From contig NZ_JAAEAH010000008.1 of NCBI RefSeq assembly GCF_010998615.1, positions 62,001 to 126,000 on the forward strand: DNA of 64,000 nt, read 5' to 3'. The stretch comes from Myxococcus sp. CA023 (lineage in GTDB: Bacteria > Myxococcota > Myxococcia > Myxococcales > Myxococcaceae). A program made the position numbers and the translations under genes. Below are positions 36,037 to 44,731 of this stretch, piece after piece; within the stretch, counting starts at the first letter, position 1, and every line of letters begins with the position of its first letter. The notes under the pieces were generated by a model, which worked only from the letters and a program-made list of their open reading frames with translations, was not told where the DNA came from and did no database searches.

Positions 36037-37779
36037 ATGACGATCCCGAGTCCACCGGCGTCGAGGGAATCCGCTTCACCGGCGCTCGCCCCGACTCCGC
36101 CCGCCCCCACCTTTGCGCCTTCTCCTTCACCCGCGAGTCGGTGGGCGCCCTGGGGCGCCGCGCTGGGTGGACTGGCGTGGTTCCTCTGGCTCGGCGGTGG
36201 CCGGGCGATTCCGCCCACGCGCATCGACTGGATGATACGCGAGGACTGGGCGGCCTCCGGTTTCGGCTGGCTGTTCTACCGAAACGCACCCTGGGGCCTG
36301 CCGCTCACGAGCTCGCCCAACCAGCTCTTCCCGCATGGAACCTCCGTGGCGCTCACGGACGGCAATCCCCTGCTGGCAGTGCTGTTCAAGCCCTTCAACG
36401 CGCTGCTGCCCGCTGACTTCCAGTACCACGGCCTCTGGCTGGCGCTGGGTTTCGCGCTCATGGGCTGGTTCGGCGCGAAGCTGGTGTCCGTCGTTTCGTC
36501 CCGCCCCACGCATCAGTTGCAGGGCGGTCTGCTGCTGGCCCTGGCTCCGCCCATGGCGGCGCGGCTGGGGCATCTGACGCTGTGCTCGCACTGGCTGCTG
36601 GTGGCCATGATGTGGCTACACCTGCGCGACACACCGGACGCCCACGCGGCGAAGCGGAGCCTCCTGTGGGCCGCCGCGTTGAACGCCGTGGGCGCGGGCA
36701 CGCATCCGTACCTGGTGGCCATGCTCGCGCCGCTGGCCATGGCGCTGACCGTGCGACTCGCCCTGGGCCGCGTCATCAGTTGGGGACGCGCACTGCTGGC
36801 CTCGGTGGGCATCGTCGTGCTGGACATGCTCATCTTCGCCCTCTTCGGCTACTTCGTCGGCAGCAACCTGGGCGCGGAAGGCTTCGGCCAGTTCTCCGCC
36901 GACCTGACCACGCTGTTCAATCCCACGGACTGGTCGCGGCTGCTGCCCTCACTGCCCGTGGCGCGGCGGCAGGGCGAAGGCTTCGGCTATGTGGGCGCGG
37001 GGGCGCTGCTGCTCGTGGTGCTCTCCGTCGTGGGCGCGGCGCTCCGCTTTCGCACCCTGAGGGACCTGCCCTGGCGGCGGGGACTGCCCTTCGCGGTGGC
37101 GGTGCTGCTGCTGGCCGTCTACGCGCTGTCGTCTCGGGTGACGTGGACGGGCCGGCTGGTGGTGGACCTTGGAGGGCTGTACGAGCCCTTCTCGCGGCTG
37201 ACGTCCGCGTTCCGCGCGTCCGGGCGATTCATCTGGCCGCTGTGCTACGCGGTGATGGGCGGCGCCCTCCTCCTGTGGCTGCGACAGTGGCGAGAACGCG
37301 CGTGGGTGGGGACGGCGGTGCTCGCGCTGGTGGTCGCCGTACAGGCCTACGACGTGCGCCAGGACAAGAGCGAGCTGCGCCGGCGACCGGAAGGCTTCCG
37401 TCGGCTTCAGGCCCCGGAGTGGGCGGAGCTGAAGGGCCACTACCAGCACCTGGCGCTCTTCCCGCCGCAGGTGCAGTGGGTGTGCCCCTACAACGAGCCG
37501 CTGGTCAACGCGACGGGGTACATGGCCTACCGGCTGGGCCTCACCTTCAACAGCGGCTACGTCACCCGGACCCCACCGTCGATCGCGGAGGAGTGCAACG
37601 CCACCATGCGCCCTGGCGGCGTGGACGGGGACACGGTGTACGTCGTGGTGCGTCAGCAGGTGGGCGCCTTCCTCCGAGCGGGCGCGCGCTGCGGGATGCT
37701 GGAGGGGTTGCCGGTGTGCGTGGCCGGGCAGCGGAACGACGCCTTTGCGCAGGCGTTGACGCGGCAACCCTTGCGATAG
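36037..37779 (+). CDS. DUF6311-type polytopic membrane protein (glycosyltransferase-like)
   Basis: The product is about 580 residues. After a Pro/Ala/Ser-rich N-terminus come roughly ten transmembrane segments ('WGAALGGLAWFLWLGGG', 'GLWLALGFALMGWFGAKLVS', 'ALLLVVLSVVGAALRF', 'WVGTAVLALVVAVQAYDVRQ'). The first periplasmic loop holds 'LPLTSSPNQLFPHGTSVALT' plus 'DGNPLLAVLFKPFNALLP', a pattern typical of DUF6311 and GT-C-like enzymes, with an Asp that could act in sugar transfer from lipid carriers. A soluble C-terminal part follows. I prefer ATG 36037 (AAGG upstream) over the GTG at 36013. It is monocistronic; substrate unknown. Confidence 0.72.
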   Translation: MTIPSPPASRESASPALAPTPPAPTFAPSPSPASRWAPWGAALGGLAWFLWLGGGRAIPPTRIDWMIREDWAASGFGWLFYRNAPWGLPLTSSPNQLFPHGTSVALTDGNPLLAVLFKPFNALLPADFQYHGLWLALGFALMGWFGAKLVSVVSSRPTHQLQGGLLLALAPPMAARLGHLTLCSHWLLVAMMWLHLRDTPDAHAAKRSLLWAAALNAVGAGTHPYLVAMLAPLAMALTVRLALGRVISWGRALLASVGIVVLDMLIFALFGYFVGSNLGAEGFGQFSADLTTLFNPTDWSRLLPSLPVARRQGEGFGYVGAGALLLVVLSVVGAALRFRTLRDLPWRRGLPFAVAVLLLAVYALSSRVTWTGRLVVDLGGLYEPFSRLTSAFRASGRFIWPLCYAVMGGALLLWLRQWRERAWVGTAVLALVVAVQAYDVRQDKSELRRRPEGFRRLQAPEWAELKGHYQHLALFPPQVQWVCPYNEPLVNATGYMAYRLGLTFNSGYVTRTPPSIAEECNATMRPGGVDGDTVYVVVRQQVGAFLRAGARCGMLEGLPVCVAGQRNDAFAQALTRQPLR

Positions 37780-37837
37780 CGCGGGGTTCCGCCGAATCCG
37801 ATGGACTCCCTGGCGGGGACAGGCAGCATCCCGGCGT

Positions 37838-39226
37838 ATGGGAAGTGACGACATCGTCGCGGCGTTGCGCCAGGTTCCGCTGTTCGCCCAGCTCACCGGA
37901 GAACAGCTCCGCTGGATGGCGGACCATGGCCGTCAACTCCACTTCCCGGCTGGCACTCGCATCGCTGAGCAAGGCGCCGCCGCGGATGGCCTGTCCGTCA
38001 TCATGGAGGGCCACACGCAGTGGAGCCGCCGCACCGGCACGGAGAGCGTGCCCACGTTCACGCTGGAGGCCGGCGACCTCTTCGGCGAGCTCATCCTCTT
38101 CCTGAACGCGCCCTACCCCCACAGCGGCGACGCGGTGACGGACGTGCGCCTGTTCCGGATGGAGCCGGCCACCTTCTGGGAGCTGCTGCGGCTGGCGCCC
38201 GGGCTCAGCCGGGGACTGATGGAGCTGGCCTCGCAGCGCTCCCAGCAGCAGGCGCAAGACGTCCGTCCCCAGGTGGAGCTGCTCCCCGTGGGACGCATGG
38301 CGGCCGAACTGGGCGCCGAGCTGGGCAGCCCTGCCGCGGCGGCCCGGCGGAGCGCGACGCGGCTGGGCGAGCTGATGGCCACGGTGTCCGCGCGCGCCTT
38401 GGCCCTGGGCGACCACGGCCTGTCCCTGCCCCAGCGCAGCGTCCTGCTGGCGCTGCCTCGGGAAGCGGCGGAACGCGGGCGGACCTCTCCGCCGCTGGAG
38501 CCCCTGGCCCGCGCCGAGCGCGAGGAAGCGCTGGGCTCCTGGTTGGAGGCGCGCGGCGTGGCGGATGCGTGGGAGGCCGCGCCCGCGCTGGTGGCCTCCG
38601 GACTGGACGTCGCGTGGCTGGAGTCGGTGGCGACGCGCGTGGGCGGGGCGCTGCTGGGCGACGTGCTCGCGTGGCTGGTGGTGGCGGTGAACTGTGACGT
38701 GCTCATGGCGGAGGTGGCGCGAGGAACGGCGCGCGTGTCCGCGCTGGTCGAAGGCGTGAAGGCCTATGCCTTCATGGACCCGGTGCCGCGTGAGGACGTG
38801 GACGTCCACGAAGGACTGGAGCACGCGCTGGCGGTGCTGGGCCACCGGCTGCGCGGAGAGCACCTCACGGTGGAGCGTGAGTACGACCCGCGCCTGCCCC
38901 GGCTGAAGGCGGAAGGCGTCGCGCTCGACGAGCTGTGGACGCAGCTGGTGCTCAATGCGCTGGAGGCGCTGGGCGAGCGCGGAGGCCGCGTGCGACTGCG
39001 CACCTGGAAGGATGCCGCGCACGTGGTCGTCGAGGTCTCCGACGACGGGCCGGGCATTCCCAAGGACTTGCTGCCGCGCATCTTCGAGCCCTTCTTCAGC
39101 ACGAAGCCCCATGCGGCGGGCATGGGCCTGGACGTCTGCCGGCGCATCGTCGAGCGCCATGGCGGCGACCTGTGCGTGCGCGCCGAGCAGAGCGGCACCT
39201 GCATCCAGGTGCGCTTGCCGGCGTAG
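37838..39226 (+). CDS. Cyclic-nucleotide-binding, histidine-kinase-like protein lacking the phospho-accepting His
   Basis: The 462-residue cytosolic protein has an N-terminal cNMP-binding/Crp-like domain (about 10-130: 'PLFAQLTGEQLRWMADHG', 'SVIMEGHTQWSRR', 'AGDLFGELILFLNAPYPHSG'). A helical dimerisation region follows, then a complete HATPase_c domain (N box 'QLVLNALEALGERGG', G1 'VSDDGPGIPKDLLPRIFEPF', G2 'GMGLDVCRRIVERHGGDLC'). In the H box the usual 'AAGxAHELNNPAAAARR' reads 'AAELGAELGSPAAAARR', so the His is Ala160 (codon 38315-38317). The protein can presumably bind ATP but cannot autophosphorylate at the normal site. It may regulate another kinase or be a pseudokinase. Confidence 0.83.
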   Translation: MGSDDIVAALRQVPLFAQLTGEQLRWMADHGRQLHFPAGTRIAEQGAAADGLSVIMEGHTQWSRRTGTESVPTFTLEAGDLFGELILFLNAPYPHSGDAVTDVRLFRMEPATFWELLRLAPGLSRGLMELASQRSQQQAQDVRPQVELLPVGRMAAELGAELGSPAAAARRSATRLGELMATVSARALALGDHGLSLPQRSVLLALPREAAERGRTSPPLEPLARAEREEALGSWLEARGVADAWEAAPALVASGLDVAWLESVATRVGGALLGDVLAWLVVAVNCDVLMAEVARGTARVSALVEGVKAYAFMDPVPREDVDVHEGLEHALAVLGHRLRGEHLTVEREYDPRLPRLKAEGVALDELWTQLVLNALEALGERGGRVRLRTWKDAAHVVVEVSDDGPGIPKDLLPRIFEPFFSTKPHAAGMGLDVCRRIVERHGGDLCVRAEQSGTCIQVRLPA

Positions 39227-39308
39227 CCACCGCGGTCAGGGCACCCGCGCCCGGGACTTCATCGCCCCCTGACGAAGCTGTCCGCGAAGCCTTCGGAGAT
39301 GGAACCCA

Positions 39309-39337
39309 CGGCGCTCAGTCCTTGGGGCCGAGCGCCG
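39309..39337 (-). terminator. Hairpin at the larC stop codon
   Basis: CGGCGCTC (39309-39316) pairs with GAGCGCCG (39330-39337), an 8-bp perfect stem. The larC stop codon (39315-39317) lies at the edge of the stem. It sits in the convergent gap with the CNB-kinase-like gene, so it could end both transcripts. Confidence 0.4.
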
Positions 39338-40487
39338 CCACCGCCGCGGCCATCACCTGCTTCACGGGGACGCCCGCGGCCTCCGCCACCTGGCGGCAGT
39401 CCTCGAACTCCGGGTGGGCGTTGAGCACCGCGCCTTGGCGCAGCCCGCGCTTCACGCGGACCTTGCCCCACGGCGTCTCCACCTCCACCCAGTCACGCTC
39501 CAGCGCCTGACGCTCCACGCGGTGGTAGCGCACACCCAGCGTGGTGGACTCGCGCAGCACCACGTCCACGATGGCTTCGCGCGTGCCGCCCTCCACCAGC
39601 GCGCTCAGCAGGTGCCCCGGCCGGCTCTTCTTCATCACCACCGGCGTCACCCACGCGTCCAGCGCGCCCACCGCGAGCAACCGCTCCAGCAGGTGCCCCA
39701 GCAGCTGCGGCGTGGCGTCGTCCAGGTTGGCCTCCACCACCCAGAGCCCTTCGTTGCTGGCCTGCTCCAGGCGGCCCAGCGACGCGCGCAGCACGTTGGG
39801 CCGGTCCTTGAAGTCCTTCGTTCCGACGCCGTAGCCCACCTTCTCCACGATGAAGTCCGGCGGATGGCCGATGTGCGCCAGCACCTTGAGCAGCGCCGCG
39901 CCCGTGGGCGTCGTCAGCTCACCCACGCCTTCGAAGCGCACGGGCACGTCACGCAACAACTCCAGCGTCGCGGGCACGGGAATGGGCATGGCGCCATGGG
40001 CCACGCGGATGGTGCCGCTGCCCAGCGGCGGCGGCGCCGCATGGACCTCCGGGTTGCCCAGCAGCTCCAGCACCACCGCCGCGCCACAGATGTCGACGAT
40101 GGAGTCCACCGCGCCCACTTCATGGAAGTGGATGTCGTCGATGGACACGCCGTGGACCTTCGCCTCCGCCTCGCCGATGGCGCGGAACACCGCCAGCGCC
40201 CGCTCCTTCGCGCGCGGGGGCAGCGTGTCCGCCTCCTCGATGAGGCGCCGGATGTCCGCGTAGGCGCGGTGCGGATGGGCCTCGCGCTCATCCAGCACGA
40301 CGTCCAGGTGCGTGCCGCTGATGGCGTGGCGCACCGCGCGGCTCACCGCCAGCTTCCAGCCCGGGACGCGCAGGCCCGACAGCGCGCGCTCCAGCTCCGC
40401 CGGGGCAATGCCCAGGTCCAGGCCCGCCGCCAGGAACATGTCCCCGGCGATGCCACCCACCGGCTCCAGGTAGAGGATGCGTCGCAT
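39315..40487 (-). CDS. larC: Nickel-pincer cofactor biosynthesis protein LarC
   Basis: LarC inserts nickel into the pyridinium-3,5-bisthiocarboxylate mononucleotide that forms the Ni-pincer cofactor of lactate racemase-type enzymes. The 390-residue product has the family features 'ILYLEPVGGIAGDMFLAAGL', 'IDDIHFHEVGAVDSIVDICG', 'HGAMPIPVPATLELLRDVPV', 'LTTPTGAALLKVL' and 'VVEANLDDATPQLLGHLLER'. Here LarC is one continuous gene; in some lactobacilli it is split into LarC1 and LarC2 by a frameshift. ATG 40487 has a GGTGAG site. It starts five bases after larB. LarE, the sulfur donor, is not in the window. Confidence 0.93.
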   Translation of the reverse strand: MRRILYLEPVGGIAGDMFLAAGLDLGIAPAELERALSGLRVPGWKLAVSRAVRHAISGTHLDVVLDEREAHPHRAYADIRRLIEEADTLPPRAKERALAVFRAIGEAEAKVHGVSIDDIHFHEVGAVDSIVDICGAAVVLELLGNPEVHAAPPPLGSGTIRVAHGAMPIPVPATLELLRDVPVRFEGVGELTTPTGAALLKVLAHIGHPPDFIVEKVGYGVGTKDFKDRPNVLRASLGRLEQASNEGLWVVEANLDDATPQLLGHLLERLLAVGALDAWVTPVVMKKSRPGHLLSALVEGGTREAIVDVVLRESTTLGVRYHRVERQALERDWVEVETPWGKVRVKRGLRQGAVLNAHPEFEDCRQVAEAAGVPVKQVMAAAVAALGPKD

Positions 40488-40492
40488 GGTGC

Positions 40493-41245
40493 TCACCTGC
40501 GTCCCTTCGTGCGGGAGATGAGGGCGGCGTAGAAGCCACCGCCAAATCCGTTGTCGATGTTCACCGTGGCCACGTTGGAGGCGCACGAGTTCACCATGGC
40601 CAGCAGCGCGGACACGCCCTTGAAGTTGGCGCCGTAGCCCACCGACGTGGGCACCGCGACCACGGGAATACCCACCAGTCCGCCCAGCGCGCTGGCCAAC
40701 GCGCCCTCCATGCCCGCCACCACCACGGCGGCATGGCACTCCTGGATTTCCTCACGGCGCCGCAGCAGCCGGTGGATGCCGGCCACGCCCACGTCGTAGA
40801 CGCGCCGCACCTCCGCGCCCATGGCCTCGGCCGTCGTGGCCGCCTCTTCCGCCACGGGGATGTCGCTGGTGCCCGCCGTCACCACGGCCACGCGGCCCGC
40901 GCGCACCTTGCCCTGCTTGAGATGGAAGATGCGCGCCACCGGGTGGTACTCGCCCTTGGGGAAGCGCGCCACCAGCGCCTCCGCCTTGTCCGGCTGGAGC
41001 CGCGTCACCAGCACCGTCTGCTTGCGCTCCACCAACGCCCCGACGATGCCCAGCAGCTGCTCCACCGTCTTGGGCTCACCCAGCACCACCTCCGGGAAGC
41101 CGAAACGCAGGTTGCGGTGCGTGTCGAGCGTCGCGTACCCCAGCTCCGCGAAGGGCAGGTCCTTCAACTTGCCCACCGCGTCGTCCACGGAGACGCGGCC
41201 GGACTTCACGCTGCCCAGGAGCTGTTTCAGCGCCTTCTCATCCAT
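40493..41245 (-). CDS. larB: Nickel-pincer cofactor biosynthesis carboxylase LarB
   Basis: LarB carboxylates and hydrolyses nicotinic acid adenine dinucleotide to P2CMN, the first step of Ni-pincer cofactor synthesis. The 250-residue protein is PurE-like in its C-terminal half: 'VAVVTAGTSDIPVAEEAATT', 'AHAAVVVAGMEGALAS'-like block 'CHAAVVVAGMEGALASALGG', and 'VVAVPTSVGYGANFKGVSAL'. The N-terminus 'LKQLLGSVKSGRVSVDDAV' is typical. It forms an operon with larC and stands 25 bases after difG (cheC), on the same strand, so read-through from the dif operon is possible. Confidence 0.93.
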   Translation of the reverse strand: MDEKALKQLLGSVKSGRVSVDDAVGKLKDLPFAELGYATLDTHRNLRFGFPEVVLGEPKTVEQLLGIVGALVERKQTVLVTRLQPDKAEALVARFPKGEYHPVARIFHLKQGKVRAGRVAVVTAGTSDIPVAEEAATTAEAMGAEVRRVYDVGVAGIHRLLRRREEIQECHAAVVVAGMEGALASALGGLVGIPVVAVPTSVGYGANFKGVSALLAMVNSCASNVATVNIDNGFGGGFYAALISRTKGRR

Positions 41246-41270
41246 GGGCGCCCGTCTAGCTCGAAACGGG

Positions 41271-41873
41271 CTACACGCCCAGCCGCGCCAGCAGGTCGCG
41301 GATGCTGTCCCGCGCCAGCACCAGCACCAGCTGTCCACCCACCGGCGGCGCCGCGGTCGCGAGGAAGCGGGCCTCCAGCACCACCACGCTGCTGGCGTCG
41401 CCCTCCACCTGCCCCACCGCGTCGGACACCACGTCCCGCGCGCGGCCTCGCCGCACCGTGGGCACCGTGGGCACCAACTTCCAGCCCGTCAGCCGGCCCA
41501 TGGCGGACAGGCAGGCACTGGCGACGATGTTCGCCGTCTCCGCCACCACGCTGTCCCGTTCGGTCTGATGAATCGCGGGCTGTCCCTCCAGGAGCAGCGC
41601 TTCCAGCGCGGCGCCGTCCTGCTGGGGCAGCACCAGCAACAGGGCACCCCGCAGCCCGCCCTGGATACCGAGCCACCCCGACACCACCGGCGCGGCTCCG
41701 CCCAGAAGCTCGGCGGCGTCGGAGGGGCCTGTCAGCAGCACGCGGGGAATGGAGAGGTCCACCTTGCGTCCCCCCATCAACCGGGAGAGCGCATTGGCCG
41801 CGTGGCCACAACCAATGTTGGCCACCTCGCGCAGTGCGTCGAGTTGCGCGTCGCTGTGCAGGGGCTGGCTCAC
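41271..41873 (-). CDS. difG: CheC-family CheY-P phosphatase of the Dif pathway
   Basis: The 200-residue CheC-type phosphatase has both active-site pairs: Glu16/Asn19 in 'LREVANIGCGHAANAL' and Glu112/Asn115 in 'VAETANIVASACLSAMGRLT'. It should therefore dephosphorylate the CheY-like DifD. Last gene of an operon ordered MCP, YjbR-like, CheW, CheY, CheA, CheC, the arrangement of the M. xanthus dif locus that controls exopolysaccharide production. The GTG start overlaps the cheA stop (GTGA). In M. xanthus DifG and DifD are known to act as negative regulators of EPS production. Confidence 0.88.
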   Translation of the reverse strand: MSQPLHSDAQLDALREVANIGCGHAANALSRLMGGRKVDLSIPRVLLTGPSDAAELLGGAAPVVSGWLGIQGGLRGALLLVLPQQDGAALEALLLEGQPAIHQTERDSVVAETANIVASACLSAMGRLTGWKLVPTVPTVRRGRARDVVSDAVGQVEGDASSVVVLEARFLATAAPPVGGQLVLVLARDSIRDLLARLGV

Positions 41874-44239
41874 GCGGACAGTAACCTCGGCACGTCCAGG
41901 ATGAACACCGGACGCCCACTTCCCAGAATGGTGACGCCGGACAGGCCGGGCAGCAAGTCCAGGGGCCGCGACAGCGGCTTGAGCACCACTTCCTCCTGTC
42001 CCAACAGGCGGTCCACCGCCAGGGCCACCCGGCCGGAATCCCCGTCCATCACCACGAAAGGCCGGGCTCCCTGCCTCCGGGGGGCAGGTACGCCCACCAG
42101 CGCATCCAACGAATGGACCGGCAGCAGCGAATTACCATGGGGCAGCAGGGCCGTCTCGCGACTGCGGCTGAGTGACTCCCCGTCCGCCTCCGTCGCACCC
42201 ACCACCTTGGCGATGGGCAGGCCGAAGACCTCCTCGCCCACCTCCACCAGCAGCAGGTGCACCACCGCGACCGTCAGTGGAAGTCGCAGGGTGAAGCGGG
42301 TGCCCCGGCCTCGCTCGCTGTCGATTTCGAGCGTGCCTCCGACGTTCTCCACCACGCGCTTCACCGCGTCCATGCCCACACCGCGGCCGGAGATGTCGGT
42401 GATGTCCTTGGCGGTGGAGACGCCCGGAAGGCACGACAGCATGAAGGCCTCGCGGTCCGTCAGGCGCGCCGCGGCCTCCGCCGAGAGCAGGCCTCGCGAC
42501 ACCGCGGCGTTCTTCAGCTTCGCGGGGTCCATGCCGCGGCCGTCGTCCTCCAGCTCGATGATGACGCGGTCCCTGGCGCGCTTCACCGCCACCAGCACCC
42601 GGCCCCGTGGGCCCTTCTTCGCGGCGGCGCGATCCTCGGGCGCCTCCAGGCCGTGGTCGATGCAGTTGCGCAGCAGGTGGAGCAGCGGGTCCGACAACTC
42701 CTCGAGGATGGCCCGGTCGAGTTCGATTTCCGCGCCGGTGATGACCAGGTCGACCTCGCGCTCCTTGCGGCGGGCGATGTCTCGCGCCGCCCGGGGCAGC
42801 CGGTCGGTGATGAGGGACAGCGGCGTCATGCGCGCCGTCATCACCTTGTCGTGCAGGTCCTTCACCAACGTGTGCAGCCGGTAGACGCCCTCTTCCAGCG
42901 CGGGGCGCGTGTTCTCCGGCAGCACCTTGCCCACCTCGCGCAGACGGGCCGTGGCAAGCATCAGCTCACCCACGGTGTCGAGGAAGTAGTCGAGGAGCTC
43001 CGTGCGCACGCGCACCGTGCGCGACGCCGTGTCCGAGGGCGCGCGGGCGCCGTCGGGGACAGGCACCAGGGTGGGCTGCACCACGGGCGCGGCCACCGCG
43101 GGCTTCACCGAGATGACCTCCACCTCGGCCACATTCTTCAGCGCCGCGTGGATGCCCGCTTCGCCCGCCGGGGTCTCCAGCTCCACTTGGATGTTGCCGT
43201 CTGGGATGCGGCCGGCCTTCAGCTCCTCCAGCGCGGGCCGGAGGTCCACCAGCGTGCCCAGGTTGGTGAGGCGCTTGTGGACGAGGAAGGCGCGCACGCC
43301 GGGCACCTGACAGGTGGGCGCGATGCGCAGCCGCACCGCCCAGCGCTGGGCCAGCGTGTCCGGGAGCGGCGCGCTGGCCGCGGCCTTCAGGGAGTTGGCC
43401 AGGTCGGGCGTTGGGGCCGCGGTTCCGGCGTCGGCTCCGGGCCCGTCCGAGGCCCGGCGCGCGGACAGCGGCACCACCACGCCTCCGGTGGCTCCGTCCG
43501 GGGATACTGGGGCGCTGGTGCCGTGCGCTCCATTCGGCGCGCTGGAGGTGGCGGAGGTGCCGGACCCGCCGTTCATCAGATTGGGACTGGCCGGGCCGGA
43601 GGTTCCCGCCGAGCCAGGGCTGGCACCGACACCTGTGGGGCCCGAGCCGCCGCCAGCTCCGCCCGCAGTGCCCGAGCCGCCGCCAGCTCCGCCCGCAGTG
43701 CCCGAGCCGCCGCCAGCTCCGCCCCCCGTGCCCGAGCCATCCGAGCCAGGCCCGGAGCCTCCGCCAGGGCCATCCGAGCCCGTGCCATCCGAGCCTCCGC
43801 CCTCCGGCTTCAGCGCCGTCACCTTCGCGACGCGCGTGGCGGCCGGGGCGTGGCCCGTCATGGTGGTGACGCGCTGGCCGAGCTGCGTCAGGAGCGCCGC
43901 GGAATCATCCGGCTGCTTGCCCTCCGCCACCGCGCGCACCTGCGCGAGCATGGTGTCGGCGGCGGTGAGCAGCAGGTCCACCAGGTCGCGGTCCAGGCGG
44001 CCGCGGTCCTGACGGACGGCGTCCACGAGGTCCTCTACGCGGTGCGCCACGATGGCGATGGGCTCGAAGCCCATGGACGACGCCATGCCCTTGACCGAGT
44101 GGGCATGGCGGAACATCGAATCCACCGCGCTGGACGAGCCCTCGCGCTCGAGCTCCACGAGGTCACGCCCGAGCGCCTCCAGGTGGTCGGTCGCCTCGGA
44201 GATGAAGAGCCCGAGGTAGCGGGACATGTCCATCGTCAT
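41870..44239 (-). CDS. difE: CheA-type histidine kinase DifE
   Basis: The 789-residue kinase has a P1 Hpt domain with phospho-site His47 in 'FRHAHSVKGMASSMGFEP'. A long Gly/Ser/Ala/Thr/Pro-rich linker (about 140-265) is partly built of 30-bp DNA repeats. A probable receiver-docking segment follows, then the dimerisation helix 'RVRTELLDYFLDTVGELMLA', the HATPase ('HLLRNCIDHGLEAPEDRAAA', 'DDGRGMDPAKL', 'SGRGVGMDAVKRVVENVGGT'), and a C-terminal CheW-like regulatory domain. In the Dif pathway it phosphorylates DifD and relays DifA signals to EPS synthesis. The ATG at 44239 is taken. The linker length and composition are unusual. Confidence 0.93.
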   Translation of the reverse strand: MTMDMSRYLGLFISEATDHLEALGRDLVELEREGSSSAVDSMFRHAHSVKGMASSMGFEPIAIVAHRVEDLVDAVRQDRGRLDRDLVDLLLTAADTMLAQVRAVAEGKQPDDSAALLTQLGQRVTTMTGHAPAATRVAKVTALKPEGGGSDGTGSDGPGGGSGPGSDGSGTGGGAGGGSGTAGGAGGGSGTAGGAGGGSGPTGVGASPGSAGTSGPASPNLMNGGSGTSATSSAPNGAHGTSAPVSPDGATGGVVVPLSARRASDGPGADAGTAAPTPDLANSLKAAASAPLPDTLAQRWAVRLRIAPTCQVPGVRAFLVHKRLTNLGTLVDLRPALEELKAGRIPDGNIQVELETPAGEAGIHAALKNVAEVEVISVKPAVAAPVVQPTLVPVPDGARAPSDTASRTVRVRTELLDYFLDTVGELMLATARLREVGKVLPENTRPALEEGVYRLHTLVKDLHDKVMTARMTPLSLITDRLPRAARDIARRKEREVDLVITGAEIELDRAILEELSDPLLHLLRNCIDHGLEAPEDRAAAKKGPRGRVLVAVKRARDRVIIELEDDGRGMDPAKLKNAAVSRGLLSAEAAARLTDREAFMLSCLPGVSTAKDITDISGRGVGMDAVKRVVENVGGTLEIDSERGRGTRFTLRLPLTVAVVHLLLVEVGEEVFGLPIAKVVGATEADGESLSRSRETALLPHGNSLLPVHSLDALVGVPAPRRQGARPFVVMDGDSGRVALAVDRLLGQEEVVLKPLSRPLDLLPGLSGVTILGSGRPVFILDVPRLLSA
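43641..43730. repeat. Three tandem 30-bp repeats inside difE
   Basis: Three consecutive 30-base units (43641-43670, 43671-43700, 43701-43730) encode Gly/Ala/Ser/Thr linker residues of the kinase ('SGTAGGAGGG' repeated). The first two are identical and the third differs near its end. This is an in-frame minisatellite that can change linker length by 10 residues per unit. Confidence 0.9.
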
Positions 44240-44292
44240 GGACCCGGCCTCGTGTCAGGAAGGGTGGACAGCCCGCGCCAGGGCGCAGCCGC

Positions 44293-44661
44293 TCACGTCT
44301 CGCCCAGGACCTTCTTCACCACGGCCAGCACGTCCTCGGCCCGGAACGGCTTGACGATGAAGTCCGAGGCGCCCGCCTCGATGGCCTCCATCACCAGGCT
44401 CTCCTGCCCGAGCGCGGAGCACATGATGACCACCGCGCTGCTGTCTGCCTTGATGATCTCTCGCGTGGCCTCGATGCCGCTCTTGAAGGGCATGACGATG
44501 TCCATCGTCGTGAGGTCGGGCTTGAGCTCCTTGTACTTCTCCACGGCCTCCAGGCCGTTGGCCGCCTCACCGACGACCTCGAACCCCCCAGACGCAAAGA
44601 TGTCCTTGATCATGTTGCGCATGAAGATGGCATCGTCGACGACCAGGACCCGCTTAGCCAT
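44293..44661 (-). CDS. difD: CheY-like single-domain response regulator DifD
   Basis: The 122-residue receiver domain has the complete acidic pocket: Asp9 and Asp10 in 'VLVVDDAIFMRNMI', phospho-acceptor Asp54 in 'LTTMDIVMPFKSG', Ser82 in 'IMCSALGQESL' and Lys104 in 'SDFIVKPFRAED'. There is no output domain. In M. xanthus DifD acts as a phosphate sink that diverts phosphoryl groups from the EPS pathway, together with the DifG phosphatase. It lies between difC and difE on the same strand, 53 bases before difE. Confidence 0.92.
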   Translation of the reverse strand: MAKRVLVVDDAIFMRNMIKDIFASGGFEVVGEAANGLEAVEKYKELKPDLTTMDIVMPFKSGIEATREIIKADSSAVVIMCSALGQESLVMEAIEAGASDFIVKPFRAEDVLAVVKKVLGET

Positions 44662-44731
44662 GTGAAGAACTCCGCCTCCGAATCACCTAGAGGAGCGCGG
44701 ACACTAGCATCCGCGCTTTCCAGGGGGCTAC

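Noticed and set aside
43641-43730. Three 30-bp repeats that could be mistaken for a small CRISPR
   Set aside because: The units are directly adjacent without spacers, encode in-frame linker residues of DifE, and no cas genes are present.
42257-44665. 802-codon plus-strand frame opposite difE and difD
   Set aside because: His/Arg/Gln-rich antisense shadow; the minus strand has full CheA and CheY signatures.
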